A DNA stretch of 7,044 nt from Gammaproteobacteria bacterium. GTDB lineage: Bacteria > Pseudomonadota > Gammaproteobacteria > Xanthomonadales > Xanthomonadaceae. Shown piece after piece: positions 1 to 5,753 of this stretch (the stretch's first letter is position 1; every line of letters starts with the position of its first letter). The notes under the pieces were generated by a model. The model worked only from the letters and a program-made list of their open reading frames with translations. It made no database searches and was not told the origin of the DNA. The position numbers were made by a program, and so were the translations under genes. Where the stretch lies: NCBI GenBank assembly GCA_024642445.1, contig JAHEBG010000058.1, positions 1-7,044 of the forward strand. Direction: 5' to 3'.

Positions 1-165
1 CCGTTCTAGCCACAGCATCGATATACCGTCATGCAGTAGGGCATGCAACGGGGCAATGCCTTCACCAACCAGCACAATATCGTTATCAGGCGCCGAGCCG
101 ATGCGCATTTCAGGTCTGTCAACGGCCGTATTGGGTTTACCCTGAATGTGCAATTGCCGGTACAT
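1..165 (-). CDS. FHA domain-containing protein, N-terminal fragment
   Basis: The minus strand reads 55 codons from an ATG at 165-163 to the window edge without a stop, so the gene is partial and its C-terminal part is unseen. An AAAGGA ribosome binding site lies 5 bases before the ATG, which decides the start. Residues 21-45 match the forkhead-associated fold signature: R-I-G-S at 21-24, D-N-D-I-V-L at 27-32, and P-L-H-A at 39-42. FHA domains usually bind phosphothreonine peptides in signalling or secretion complexes. The usual Arg after Ile-Gly is Ser24 here, and the usual Ser three residues before the conserved His is Ala38, so phosphopeptide binding may be weak or lost. The gene is divergent from the PHA system gene. 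The partner and any further domains cannot be seen. The domain call is fairly sure; the cellular role is unknown. Confidence 0.72.
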   Translation of the reverse strand, partial: MYRQLHIQGKPNTAVDRPEMRIGSAPDNDIVLVGEGIAPLHALLHDGISMLWLER

Positions 166-182
166 GCGCGTCCTTTTTTTGA

Positions 183-192
183 AAATTTACCA
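183..192 (-). promoter_or_regulatory. Possible extended -10 promoter for the FHA gene
   Basis: On the minus strand the motif TGG-TAAATT (TG-n plus a -10-like hexamer with 4 of 6 consensus bases) lies about 20 bases upstream of the FHA start codon. It would give a very short leader that still contains the AAAGGA ribosome binding site. No convincing -35 element is seen. The rest of the 166-257 spacer is AT-rich, and I could not pick out a clear promoter for the plus-strand gene in it. Confidence 0.25.
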
Positions 193-257
193 CATCCGGC
201 AACACAAGCCGAGCAAATCGTTGTATTTTTTACTCACCCAAGACAGATGAGATAGCC

Positions 258-532
258 ATGTCCACCATCGATATCAACGCAGCCACGGTCTGGAAATGGA
301 CAAGGCGAAAAAGAAAGTACAACGGGTGGCCGATCACATTGCAGAGCGCTTCGGGGTGGACTGCACGTGGCAGGGCAATATGCTCAACTTCAGCCGATCA
401 GGCGTTGATGGGCATATCAAGGTCAATGCCAAGTCCATTCATGTCTTCGCCGAGCTCGGCTTTTTCCTGATGGCGCTGCGTTCGCCGATCGAATCCGAAA
501 TCGAACGCTATCTGGATGAAGAGTTCAATTAA
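258..532 (+). CDS. Polyhydroxyalkanoic acid system family protein, apparent N-terminal frameshift
   Basis: This is a small protein of the PHA granule-associated family (TIGR02610/PF09650 type), whose exact role is not established. The body is read from 275 to 532 and carries the family hallmarks: A-E-R-F-G-V-D, then S-R-S-G-V-D-G-H-I, L-G-F-F-L and a final E-I-E-R-Y-L-D-E-E-F. Family members normally begin with a short strand of the form S-I-D-I-x-R-x-H. The first half, M-S-T-I-D-I, is coded from the ATG at 258, while Q-R-S-H-G-L-E-M-D continues in the other frame from 275. One extra base after 275 would restore a protein of about 91 residues. As the sequence stands, the frame from 258 runs to a stop at 468-470 in unrelated sequence. 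The first in-frame ATG of the body is at 296 and would give 78 residues lacking the N-terminal strand. The stop overlaps the convergent FFLEELY gene by 8 bases. Family call sure; whether the gene is broken or misread is open. Confidence 0.8.
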
Positions 533-1247
533 ACGGCGGCTTGAACGGCTCCGCTTGACCTGCAAAAAGCCGCGTTGAGATGACCGACTCCTGACGGTGG
601 ATGGCATTCAAAAACGATTTTGCACCGCCAAGATGGTTGAACGCGCGGAAGCCGCGCTCAAGAAAACTCTGCAGATGTTGCAAGCCAAGGATGCGTGCTG
701 GCAACCGTGATGCCGACAATAGCCGCGATATGCCATGCTTCTTCACCACGGCATCCAACCGACTACCCACATCCATGACCAGATCGATTTGCTGCTGGCG
801 CAACCGTCGCAATCCTACTTGCCTGTACGCTTTGCAATAGTCGTCATCGTTGAGCGCGCCGGAACCGGTCTTGAAACCTGCCAACGTTCTTGCCATACGC
901 ATATCCAGAGCATGACTGAGCACCGACAACTCAATCGCATCCACGGCTGCCATCAAAAGGTTTTCAGGCAACAATCGTGACATAACCGGCAGAATCCGGG
1001 CCGCTTCCGCATCCCGTTGCATGAAATCGGCATCACCGTAAAGGTCCGATAGAAAAAACTCCGCCGCCGGTCGCTTTTTCGGATCAGCCAAGAAATGCGC
1101 GAAGCTTTTCTGCAAGCGGTTGGCCTGCCATGCGCGCAACTTTGGCAACATGTTTTTGAGCACAATATCCTGCTTTTCAAGGACATGGGCTTCCTGCTGC
1201 CAACGCAATCTGCGCGCCAATCGCTCCTGAAGCGGATTTGATTGCAT
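525..1247 (-). CDS. FFLEELY motif protein (function unknown)
   Basis: A 240-residue cytoplasmic protein with no signal peptide or membrane segment. It looks mostly helical and charged: R-L-A-R-R-L-R-W-Q-Q near residues 10-18 and R-A-W-Q-A-N-R-L at 38-45. The diagnostic block is at 64-71, F-F-L-S-D-L-Y-G, a variant of the FFLEELY motif, followed by F-x-x-R-D-A-E-A-A-R-I-L-P at 75-87. The C-terminal half has L-G-L-Q-x-L-Q-x-F-L-E-R-G-F near 187-200, also resembling the family. I start at the ATG at 1247-1245 because AGG lies 6 bases before it; an in-frame TTG two codons upstream is less likely. The gene is divergent from the patatin gene and tail to tail with the PHA system gene. No biochemical role is known to me. 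Its position between PHA-related genes hints at granule or lipid metabolism, which is inference only. Confidence 0.82.
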   Translation of the reverse strand: MQSNPLQERLARRLRWQQEAHVLEKQDIVLKNMLPKLRAWQANRLQKSFAHFLADPKKRPAAEFFLSDLYGDADFMQRDAEAARILPVMSRLLPENLLMAAVDAIELSVLSHALDMRMARTLAGFKTGSGALNDDDYCKAYRQVGLRRLRQQQIDLVMDVGSRLDAVVKKHGISRLLSASRLPARILGLQHLQSFLERGFRAFNHLGGAKSFLNAIHRQESVISTRLFAGQAEPFKPPFN

Positions 1248-1264
1248 ACACAACCTGCAGAATA

Positions 1265-1293
1265 TTGGACGTAATCTATTTTAGCCGTACAAT
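1265..1293 (+). promoter_or_regulatory. Candidate sigma-70 promoter for the patatin-like gene
   Basis: TTGGAC at 1265-1270 and TACAAT at 1288-1293 are separated by 17 bases. The -10 matches consensus at 5 of 6 positions; the -35 is weak at 3 of 6. The expected transcript would start near 1300, about 20 bases before the chosen ATG at 1322. On the opposite strand a TAAAAT hexamer (1278-1283) lies in the same stretch and could be the -10 of the divergent FFLEELY gene, with only a poorly spaced TTGAGC as -35. The two promoters, if real, would overlap. Confidence 0.45.
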
Positions 1294-1321
1294 TGGCTTT
1301 GCGCTCAATTCGGTAATCTGC

Positions 1322-2548
1322 ATGCTCGTACTACAACCCGCCAGCCAACCCGCCCGTCACCAGGGCAAAATCGGCATCGCCATCGCTGGCGGCGGCCCTA
1401 TTGGCGGAATGTACGAGCTGGGCGCACTGCGTGCTCTGGAAGTCGCCATTGAAGGACTCGACCTCAACCGTCTGGATGTTTACGTAGGTGTCAGTTCCGG
1501 TGCATTCCTTGCAGCTGGTCTGGTCAATCGATTAAGTACTGCTGAAATCTGCCAGATTTTCATCACCAACAGCCACCCCGAAATCCGTTTTTCACCTCGG
1601 ATGTTTCTGAAACCGGCTTTCATGGAATACGGTCGCCGCATGGCCTCCCTGCCCGGCCTGGCGCTGGATTGGTGGAAAAGTCTGGTCATTGACCCTACCG
1701 GCGCCAACATCAGCGATCAATTTTCCCGCATCACCGGCGCGGTTCCCACCGGGTTGTTTGACAATGCGCCTATTGAGCGTTTCCTTAAGAGCATATTCAA
1801 TGGCCCTGGCCGCAGCAACGATTTCAGGAAACTGGAACGGCCACTGTACGTGGTTGCAGTCGACCTGGACCAAGGCAAAGCCGTACGATTTGGCAGTAAG
1901 GATTGGGATGCCATTCCAATTTCACAAGCCGTGCAGGCCAGCTCGGCATTGCCCGGACTATACCCTCCCGTAGATATTGACGGACACCATTTTGTCGATG
2001 GCGCCCTGCGCCGCACCATGCATGCCTCCGTGATTCTCGATCACGGCATCGACCTGATGATTGGCCTCAACCCGTTCGTGCCGTTCAATGCAAAAAGTAC
2101 GGGACAGACAGCTACTTCAAATAATAAATTGGCAGACGGCGGCTTACCCATGGTGCTGTCACAGACCTTCCGCACCTTACTGCAATCCCGGATGCGCGTG
2201 GGTCTCGAGAAATATGCACAGCAGTATCCGGAAACCGACCAGATGGTTCTGGAACCCAACGAAGACGATGCCGAAATGTTCTTTACCAATGTTTTCAGTT
2301 ACAGCTCACGGCATCGGGTTTGCGAACACGCGTTCCAAAGCACACTGCGTGATCTGAAAGCCCGTGCGCAGCTGCTGGAGCCTATGCTGGCCAAACATGG
2401 GCTGCGTCTGAATCATTCGGCGCTCAATGATTCGGAAATAACTTTATTGTCCGGCATCAAGCCAATCTATCGCCGTACGGAAACCACAGCCCAGCTGTGG
2501 CACAACCTTGATGACATCGAACACCGGCTGCGCAAACGCAAAGCCTGA
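1322..2548 (+). CDS. Patatin-like phospholipase family protein
   Basis: A 408-residue serine lipid acyl hydrolase of the patatin fold, which uses a Ser-Asp dyad to cleave acyl esters. The glycine-rich oxyanion loop is G-G-G-P-I-G-G at residues 23-29, the nucleophile elbow is G-V-S-S-G at 56-60 (Ser58), and the partner Asp is in D-G-A at 226-228, so the active site looks complete. The fold spans about 16-255; the C-terminal 150 residues are charged and probably helical, with no recognised domain. No signal peptide is visible, so the protein is probably cytosolic or peripheral to membranes or granules. ATG 1322 is preferred because it fits the upstream promoter; the frame also stays open back to a TTG at 1238, which lies inside the divergent gene. 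The phasin gene follows 97 bases later on the same strand with no obvious terminator between. The natural substrate, whether phospholipid, triacylglycerol, wax or granule polymer, cannot be read from the sequence. Confidence 0.9.
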   Translation: MLVLQPASQPARHQGKIGIAIAGGGPIGGMYELGALRALEVAIEGLDLNRLDVYVGVSSGAFLAAGLVNRLSTAEICQIFITNSHPEIRFSPRMFLKPAFMEYGRRMASLPGLALDWWKSLVIDPTGANISDQFSRITGAVPTGLFDNAPIERFLKSIFNGPGRSNDFRKLERPLYVVAVDLDQGKAVRFGSKDWDAIPISQAVQASSALPGLYPPVDIDGHHFVDGALRRTMHASVILDHGIDLMIGLNPFVPFNAKSTGQTATSNNKLADGGLPMVLSQTFRTLLQSRMRVGLEKYAQQYPETDQMVLEPNEDDAEMFFTNVFSYSSRHRVCEHAFQSTLRDLKARAQLLEPMLAKHGLRLNHSALNDSEITLLSGIKPIYRRTETTAQLWHNLDDIEHRLRKRKA

Positions 2549-2645
2549 AACCTCGTTTTATTGGTGTGTTTGCTCTAGACAAAGCCTTCAGAATGCGCTG
2601 TAAGTCGATTCACCATGTCTTTCAAACATCCTCGAGGGTAGCCCC

Positions 2646-3269
2646 ATGGCCAAGCTGAAAAAAGCCGCATCCACCAAAACCGCAAGCACCAAAACGCGTA
2701 AGACCACGAAAACCGCAAAGTCCGCCAAAAGCGCCGTTGCTCAACGCGCCGAAGCCGCATCGCGCAACCTGATTGATACCGCACAGCAAGTGTGGGCCGC
2801 CGGCGTTGGCGCACTGGCACGCGCCCAAGGCGAAGGTACCGATATGTTTGAAGCCTTGGTGAAAAAAGGCATGAGCCTGGAAGCCCAAACCCGCAAAATG
2901 GCCAACGGTAAAGTCGATGTGGTTCGCGGCGCGGTTGAAGACCGTGTTGAAAATGTCCGTGAAAAAGCTACCGACACCTGGGATCGTATGGAAAAAGTCT
3001 TTGAAGACCGTGTCCAGCGCGCCCTTACCCGCCTTGGCGTTCCAACCCGTGAAGATCTGGGCAGCCTGATCAAACGCGTTGAAGCCCTTACCGGCGAACT
3101 GCGCAAGCAAAGCGGCAAAGCACCTGTGGCCAAAAAAGCCGCCAAGCCTGCCGCCAAGAAAGCCGCGCCTGCCAAGAAAGCCGCTGCCTCGAAAAAGGCC
3201 AGCGTAGCTAAGAAGGCCAGCAAAGTCAGCTTACCAAAAGCCCCAACGCCGCAAGCGCCAAAAGCCTGA
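2646..3269 (+). CDS. Phasin family protein (PhaF/PhaI type) with histone-like tail
   Basis: A 207-residue PHA granule-associated protein. Phasins coat polyester granules; PhaF-type members also carry a lysine/alanine tail that binds DNA and helps distribute granules at division. Three parts are visible. Residues 1-30 are a basic Ser/Thr/Lys stretch with two copies of A-S-T-K-T. Residues about 33-155 are the amphipathic helical phasin core, ending in the block R-L-G-V-P-T-R-E-D-L-G-S-L followed by I-K-R-V-E-A-L. Residues 158-207 are Ala/Lys/Pro repeats of the A-K-K-A-A kind, like histone H1. The ATG at 2646 is preceded by GAGGG at 2634-2638, a good ribosome binding site. The gene lies just after the patatin gene and ends at a double terminator. 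The basic stretch at the N-terminus in addition to the C-terminal tail is unusual compared with Pseudomonas PhaF. No clear promoter was found in 2549-2645, so cotranscription with the patatin gene is possible. Confidence 0.9.
   Translation: MAKLKKAASTKTASTKTRKTTKTAKSAKSAVAQRAEAASRNLIDTAQQVWAAGVGALARAQGEGTDMFEALVKKGMSLEAQTRKMANGKVDVVRGAVEDRVENVREKATDTWDRMEKVFEDRVQRALTRLGVPTREDLGSLIKRVEALTGELRKQSGKAPVAKKAAKPAAKKAAPAKKAAASKKASVAKKASKVSLPKAPTPQAPKA
3117..3266 (+). repeat. Low-complexity Ala/Lys repeat coding the phasin C-terminal tail
   Basis: This stretch codes phasin residues 158-207 and is built from imperfect copies of short Ala/Lys units. The 14-mer GCCAAGAAAGCCGC occurs exactly at 3153-3166 and again at 3171-3184, an 18-base period. 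Such tails vary in length between strains because the repeat can expand or contract. Confidence 0.6.
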
Positions 3270-3275
3270 TTTTTC

Positions 3276-3335
3276 ACCCGTCAGAACGCTTAGTCCAAAA
3301 TCCCTCCCAAATCGATTTTATCTGACGGGTTTTTT
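3276..3335 (+). terminator. Long-loop terminator after the phasin gene
   Basis: ACCCGTCAGA at 3276-3285 pairs perfectly with TCTGACGGGT at 3321-3330, followed by a run of T ending at 3335. The loop is 35 bases, unusually long for an intrinsic terminator. It contains an inner 6-bp stem, AAAATC at 3297-3302 with GATTTT at 3314-3319, which would shorten the effective loop. It begins 6 bases after the phasin stop codon. Confidence 0.7.
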
Positions 3336-3339
3336 ACCC

Positions 3340-3371
3340 AAAAAAAAGTACCGCAATGCGGTACTTTTTTT
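3340..3371. terminator. Bidirectional intrinsic terminator between phasin and reductase genes
   Basis: A nearly perfect hairpin of GTACCGC and GCGGTAC around an AAT loop is flanked by A8 on the left and T7 on the right, so it can end transcription from either side. It lies 18 bases past the stop codon of the minus-strand reductase gene and directly after the first phasin terminator, and separates the two convergent units. Confidence 0.9.
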
Positions 3372-3389
3372 GTTTGAACAACGTTACTT

Positions 3390-5378
3390 TTACCAGTGCA
3401 CGCCACGCATCAATGAAGCGAACGCAATCTGCTCATTGGTCGGGGCAGATGCATCACCCCGGCCGGCCATGCCTTTGGCTGCCGCAGAATCCGGGAACAG
3501 TTCGAATGCCGTACTCATCACCACTTCGTAGGCTTTCGGAAATACCGCGTGAACGACGCCGGCGAAAATCCCCAACCGGGTAGCAATCCGGCTCGGGCGG
3601 TCGATGATGGCTTTGACGATCAGATCGGCCGCCTCTTCCGGGGTCAGCGTTGGCACTGAGTCGTACATTTTGGTCGGTGCGATCATCGGCGTTTTCACCA
3701 GTGGCATGTTGATGGTGGTGAAGCTGATGCCTTTACCGGAAAGCTCGCCTTGCGCGCAATGACTGAATGCATCAAGCGCTGCCTTCGAAGCCACATAGGC
3801 CGAAAAACGCGGAGAGCTGGCCAATACGCCGATAGACGAAATATTGATGATATGTCCTCTGCGTTTGGCGATCATGCTGGGTAACGACTGCATGATCAGG
3901 CGCAAAGAGCCGAAATAATTCAACTGCATGGTGCGCTCGAAATCGTGGAATCGGTCGAAGCTGAGCTCAATCGAGCGTCGGATCGAACGACCGGCGTTGT
4001 TGATGAGCACATCAACCGCGCCATGGTTCTTCACTACTTGAGCAATTAAGGCATCGCATGAATCCAGATCGGCCAGATCGGCCTTGTAAGCGAAGCATTT
4101 ATGCCCGGCATCGCAGATTTCCTTGCGGGTGGCCTCCAGTTCTTCTTCGCCGCGGGCCGCAATCACCACAACTGCGCCGGCCTCAGCCACTTTGATAGCT
4201 GCCGCCTTGCCAATGCCGGATGAGCCACCGGTAATGACCACAACCTTGTTTTCAACTTTGCCCCGCAGCGAACGATCGACGAACAGGTCGGGGTCGAGAT
4301 GACGCTCCCAGTAATCCCATAGACGCCAGGCGTAGCTGTCCAGTGCCGGCACCGAGATTTTGCTGCCTTTCAATGCGCGCTCGGCCTCGCGGGTGTCGAA
4401 ACGGGTGGGATAGGTAATGAAGGAAAGCGTGGATTGAGGTATTTTCAAATCACGCAGAACCATGTTCATCAAGCGCTTAACCGGCGGCAGGTTGCCTACG
4501 GCCATGCGCATGGGCGCAGGAATGAAGGCAAACATGCGGGCATCCACACGCATGGTCATTTCCGGGGCATGCGCGGCGCGCGCAAAGGTGTTCATCAACT
4601 CACCAAAACGCATCGGTTCCGGATCTACCAAGTGGAAACACTGGCCATCCAAGCCCTTCTTATGGGCAATATGGTCCATCGCATCGGCCACGAAATCAAC
4701 CGGAACGACATTGATGCGACCGCCCTCGACACCCAATGTAGGCACCCATGGTGGCAGGGTTTCGCGGATTTTCTTGATCAACGTGAACAGGTAATACGGG
4801 CCATCGATCTTGTCGATTTCGCCGGTTTTGGAATGCCCGACCACCATTGACGGCCGGTAAATACGGAAAGGAACGGCATTCTGCTTGCGCACCAGGCCTT
4901 CGGAGTCGTGCTTGGTTCGCAGGTACGGGTCCTTAAGGCCCTCGGCTTCGTCAAACATGTCTTCGCGGAATACACCCGGATACAGACCGGCCGCGGCAAT
5001 CGAGCTGGTGTGATGGAAACAACCGGCATTCAGCGCTGCAGCTAAATCCAAGGCATTCTGGGTGCCACCAATGTTGGCCTGCTTCTGGCTTTCAGCGTCT
5101 GCTGTCATGTCGTAAATGGCCGCCAGATGGAAGAAATGCGGAATTTTTCCTTTCAGGGCTTTAATTTGCGCCGCAGACACGCCCAGCTTGGGTTTCGACA
5201 GATCGCCCATCACCGGCACGATACGCTTCATATCCCAGCCCATCTGTTCACCGATCTGGTTCAGCTTCTTAATGGAACCCTTGCGGACCAGAACATGCAC
5301 GCTACCTTTACGTTTTAATAGGTTGCTGATAAGGAAACGCCCGATGAAGCCGGTGGCGCCGGTTACGAAATAGCTCAT
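3390..5378 (-). CDS. Double-SDR fatty acyl-CoA reductase-like oxidoreductase
   Basis: A 662-residue fusion of two short-chain dehydrogenase/reductase units, the layout of Marinobacter-type and mycobacterial fatty acyl-CoA reductases that reduce acyl-CoA through aldehyde to fatty alcohol with NADPH. The N-terminal unit (about 1-365) is an extended SDR: nucleotide-binding T-G-A-T-G-F-I-G at 6-13, S125/S126, and catalytic Y152-x3-K156. The C-terminal unit (about 375-662) is a classical SDR: T-G-G-S-S-G-I-G at 383-390, N-N-A-G at 460-463, Ser515, and Y528-x3-K532. Both active sites appear complete. No signal peptide is seen. GGGG lies 7 bases before the ATG at 5378, and a strong promoter lies further upstream. 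The gene is divergent from the acyl-CoA-binding protein and TetR genes, which supports an acyl-CoA substrate. Chain length, and whether the final product is aldehyde, alcohol or another reduced lipid, cannot be seen; many homologues are annotated only as SDR family oxidoreductase. Confidence 0.87.
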   Translation of the reverse strand: MSYFVTGATGFIGRFLISNLLKRKGSVHVLVRKGSIKKLNQIGEQMGWDMKRIVPVMGDLSKPKLGVSAAQIKALKGKIPHFFHLAAIYDMTADAESQKQANIGGTQNALDLAAALNAGCFHHTSSIAAAGLYPGVFREDMFDEAEGLKDPYLRTKHDSEGLVRKQNAVPFRIYRPSMVVGHSKTGEIDKIDGPYYLFTLIKKIRETLPPWVPTLGVEGGRINVVPVDFVADAMDHIAHKKGLDGQCFHLVDPEPMRFGELMNTFARAAHAPEMTMRVDARMFAFIPAPMRMAVGNLPPVKRLMNMVLRDLKIPQSTLSFITYPTRFDTREAERALKGSKISVPALDSYAWRLWDYWERHLDPDLFVDRSLRGKVENKVVVITGGSSGIGKAAAIKVAEAGAVVVIAARGEEELEATRKEICDAGHKCFAYKADLADLDSCDALIAQVVKNHGAVDVLINNAGRSIRRSIELSFDRFHDFERTMQLNYFGSLRLIMQSLPSMIAKRRGHIINISSIGVLASSPRFSAYVASKAALDAFSHCAQGELSGKGISFTTINMPLVKTPMIAPTKMYDSVPTLTPEEAADLIVKAIIDRPSRIATRLGIFAGVVHAVFPKAYEVVMSTAFELFPDSAAAKGMAGRGDASAPTNEQIAFASLMRGVHW

Positions 5379-5430
5379 AAAATACCCCGATGTCTGATTT
5401 GGTTTGAAAATTGACTAGGTGCTTGATTTT

Positions 5431-5459
5431 TTACCGCAAATTGCATATTAATGCATAAT
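5431..5459 (+). promoter_or_regulatory. Possible promoter for the acyl-CoA-binding protein and TetR genes
   Basis: CATAAT at 5454-5459 matches the -10 consensus at 5 of 6 positions and stands 17 bases after TTACCG at 5431-5436, a weak -35 (3 of 6). The transcript would start near 5466 and leave about 30 bases of leader before the ATG at 5495. The -10 overlaps the minus-strand -10 of the reductase promoter, so the two promoters face each other. Confidence 0.35.
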
Positions 5460-5460
5460 A
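5442..5460. promoter_or_regulatory. AT-rich overlapping inverted repeats, candidate TetR operator
   Basis: Two inverted repeats overlap here: TGCAT-atta-ATGCA at 5442-5455, and TATTA-atgca-TAATA at 5446-5460. They cover the reductase -10 and the candidate -10 for the opposite strand. This suits an operator at which one repressor shuts both promoters. The TetR-family gene at 5754 is the obvious candidate to bind it, but that assignment is inference from position. Confidence 0.5.
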
Positions 5461-5482
5461 CGTTAAACCCCCTTCATGTCAA
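5455..5482 (-). promoter_or_regulatory. Strong sigma-70 promoter for the fatty acyl-CoA reductase-like gene
   Basis: On the minus strand a perfect -35, TTGACA (5482-5477), is followed after 16 bases by TATTAT (5460-5455), which differs from the -10 consensus at one position. The transcript would start near 5448 and carry a leader of about 70 bases before the ATG at 5378. It is the best promoter match in the window, and its -10 sits inside an inverted repeat, suggesting a strong promoter held under repression. Confidence 0.7.
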
Positions 5483-5494
5483 AGGCATTATCCG

Positions 5495-5752
5495 ATGGCA
5501 AGCATTCAAGAACAATTCGAGCAGGCCGTGCTTGACGCGAAAAGTCTGACTTCCCGGCCCGACAACGATACCCTGCTCCGCATGTATGCCTTGTTCAAAC
5601 AAGGTTCTGAAGGCGATGTCAGTGGCCCGCCGCCGGGCATGTTCGATTTTGTGGCTTCAGCCAAATTCCAAGCCTGGTCGAAACTGGAAGGCACCAGCTC
5701 GGAATCGGCCATGAAGAAATATATCGACCTCATCCGCTCTTTGAAGGCCTGA
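5495..5752 (+). CDS. Acyl-CoA-binding protein (ACBP)
   Basis: An 85-residue protein, the usual length for the small cytosolic ACBP family, which binds long-chain acyl-CoA and delivers it to enzymes. The family signature is present: Y31-A-L-F-K35-Q-G with G-D-V by residue 42, G-P-P-P-G-M-F-D-F near 44-52, A-K-F-Q-A-W at 56-61, and K-K-Y-I at 74-77 with Tyr76. The two tyrosines and two lysines that contact the CoA and acyl chain in known ACBPs appear to be kept; the common Trp of the K-W-D-A-W block is Phe58. The ATG at 5495 is preceded by AAAGG at 5481-5485 with a somewhat long 9-base gap. The TetR gene begins one base after the stop, so the two are surely cotranscribed. ACBPs are patchy in bacteria; the divergent reductase gene suggests this one feeds that enzyme. 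Confidence 0.93.
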   Translation: MASIQEQFEQAVLDAKSLTSRPDNDTLLRMYALFKQGSEGDVSGPPPGMFDFVASAKFQAWSKLEGTSSESAMKKYIDLIRSLKA

Positions 5753-5753
5753 C

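Noticed and set aside
258..300. Programmed -1 frameshifting in the PHA system gene
   Set aside because: The junction GATATCAAC has no slippery heptamer and no evident downstream pseudoknot or upstream stimulatory Shine-Dalgarno, so a deletion or read error is the simpler explanation.
258..470. Plus-strand frame 258-470 read straight through as a separate 70-residue protein
   Set aside because: After the first six codons the product is Trp/Arg/Ser-rich with no family resemblance, whereas the neighbouring frame matches the PHA system family throughout.
1238..1321. Upstream extension of the patatin gene to a TTG at 1238
   Set aside because: It would overlap the 5' end of the divergent gene, include the candidate promoter, and add residues without family resemblance. 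ATG 1322 fits better.
2615..2641. Eight-codon upstream ORF (ATG 2615, stop TAG 2639-2641) just before the phasin start
   Set aside because: It has no convincing ribosome binding site, and its end simply contains the GAGGG site of the phasin gene; a chance ORF of this length is common.
2622..3110. Minus-strand open frame of 162 codons, Gly/Cys/Phe-rich, over the phasin gene
   Set aside because: Composition is typical of a shadow of the phasin codons, and the phasin on the other strand is clearly real.
3117..3266. Tandem repeats considered as a CRISPR-like or intergenic repeat array
   Set aside because: They are in-frame codons for the Ala/Lys tail of the phasin, with no spacers.
2741..3277. 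Minus-strand open frame of 178 codons opposite the phasin gene
   Set aside because: It is the antisense of the Ala/Lys-rich phasin frame, giving an artificial Ala/Phe/Leu-rich product, with no ribosome binding site and no family resemblance.
4434..4850. Plus-strand open frame of 138 codons inside the reductase gene
   Set aside because: His/Arg-rich shadow of the reductase, whose SDR motifs run unbroken through this region on the opposite strand.
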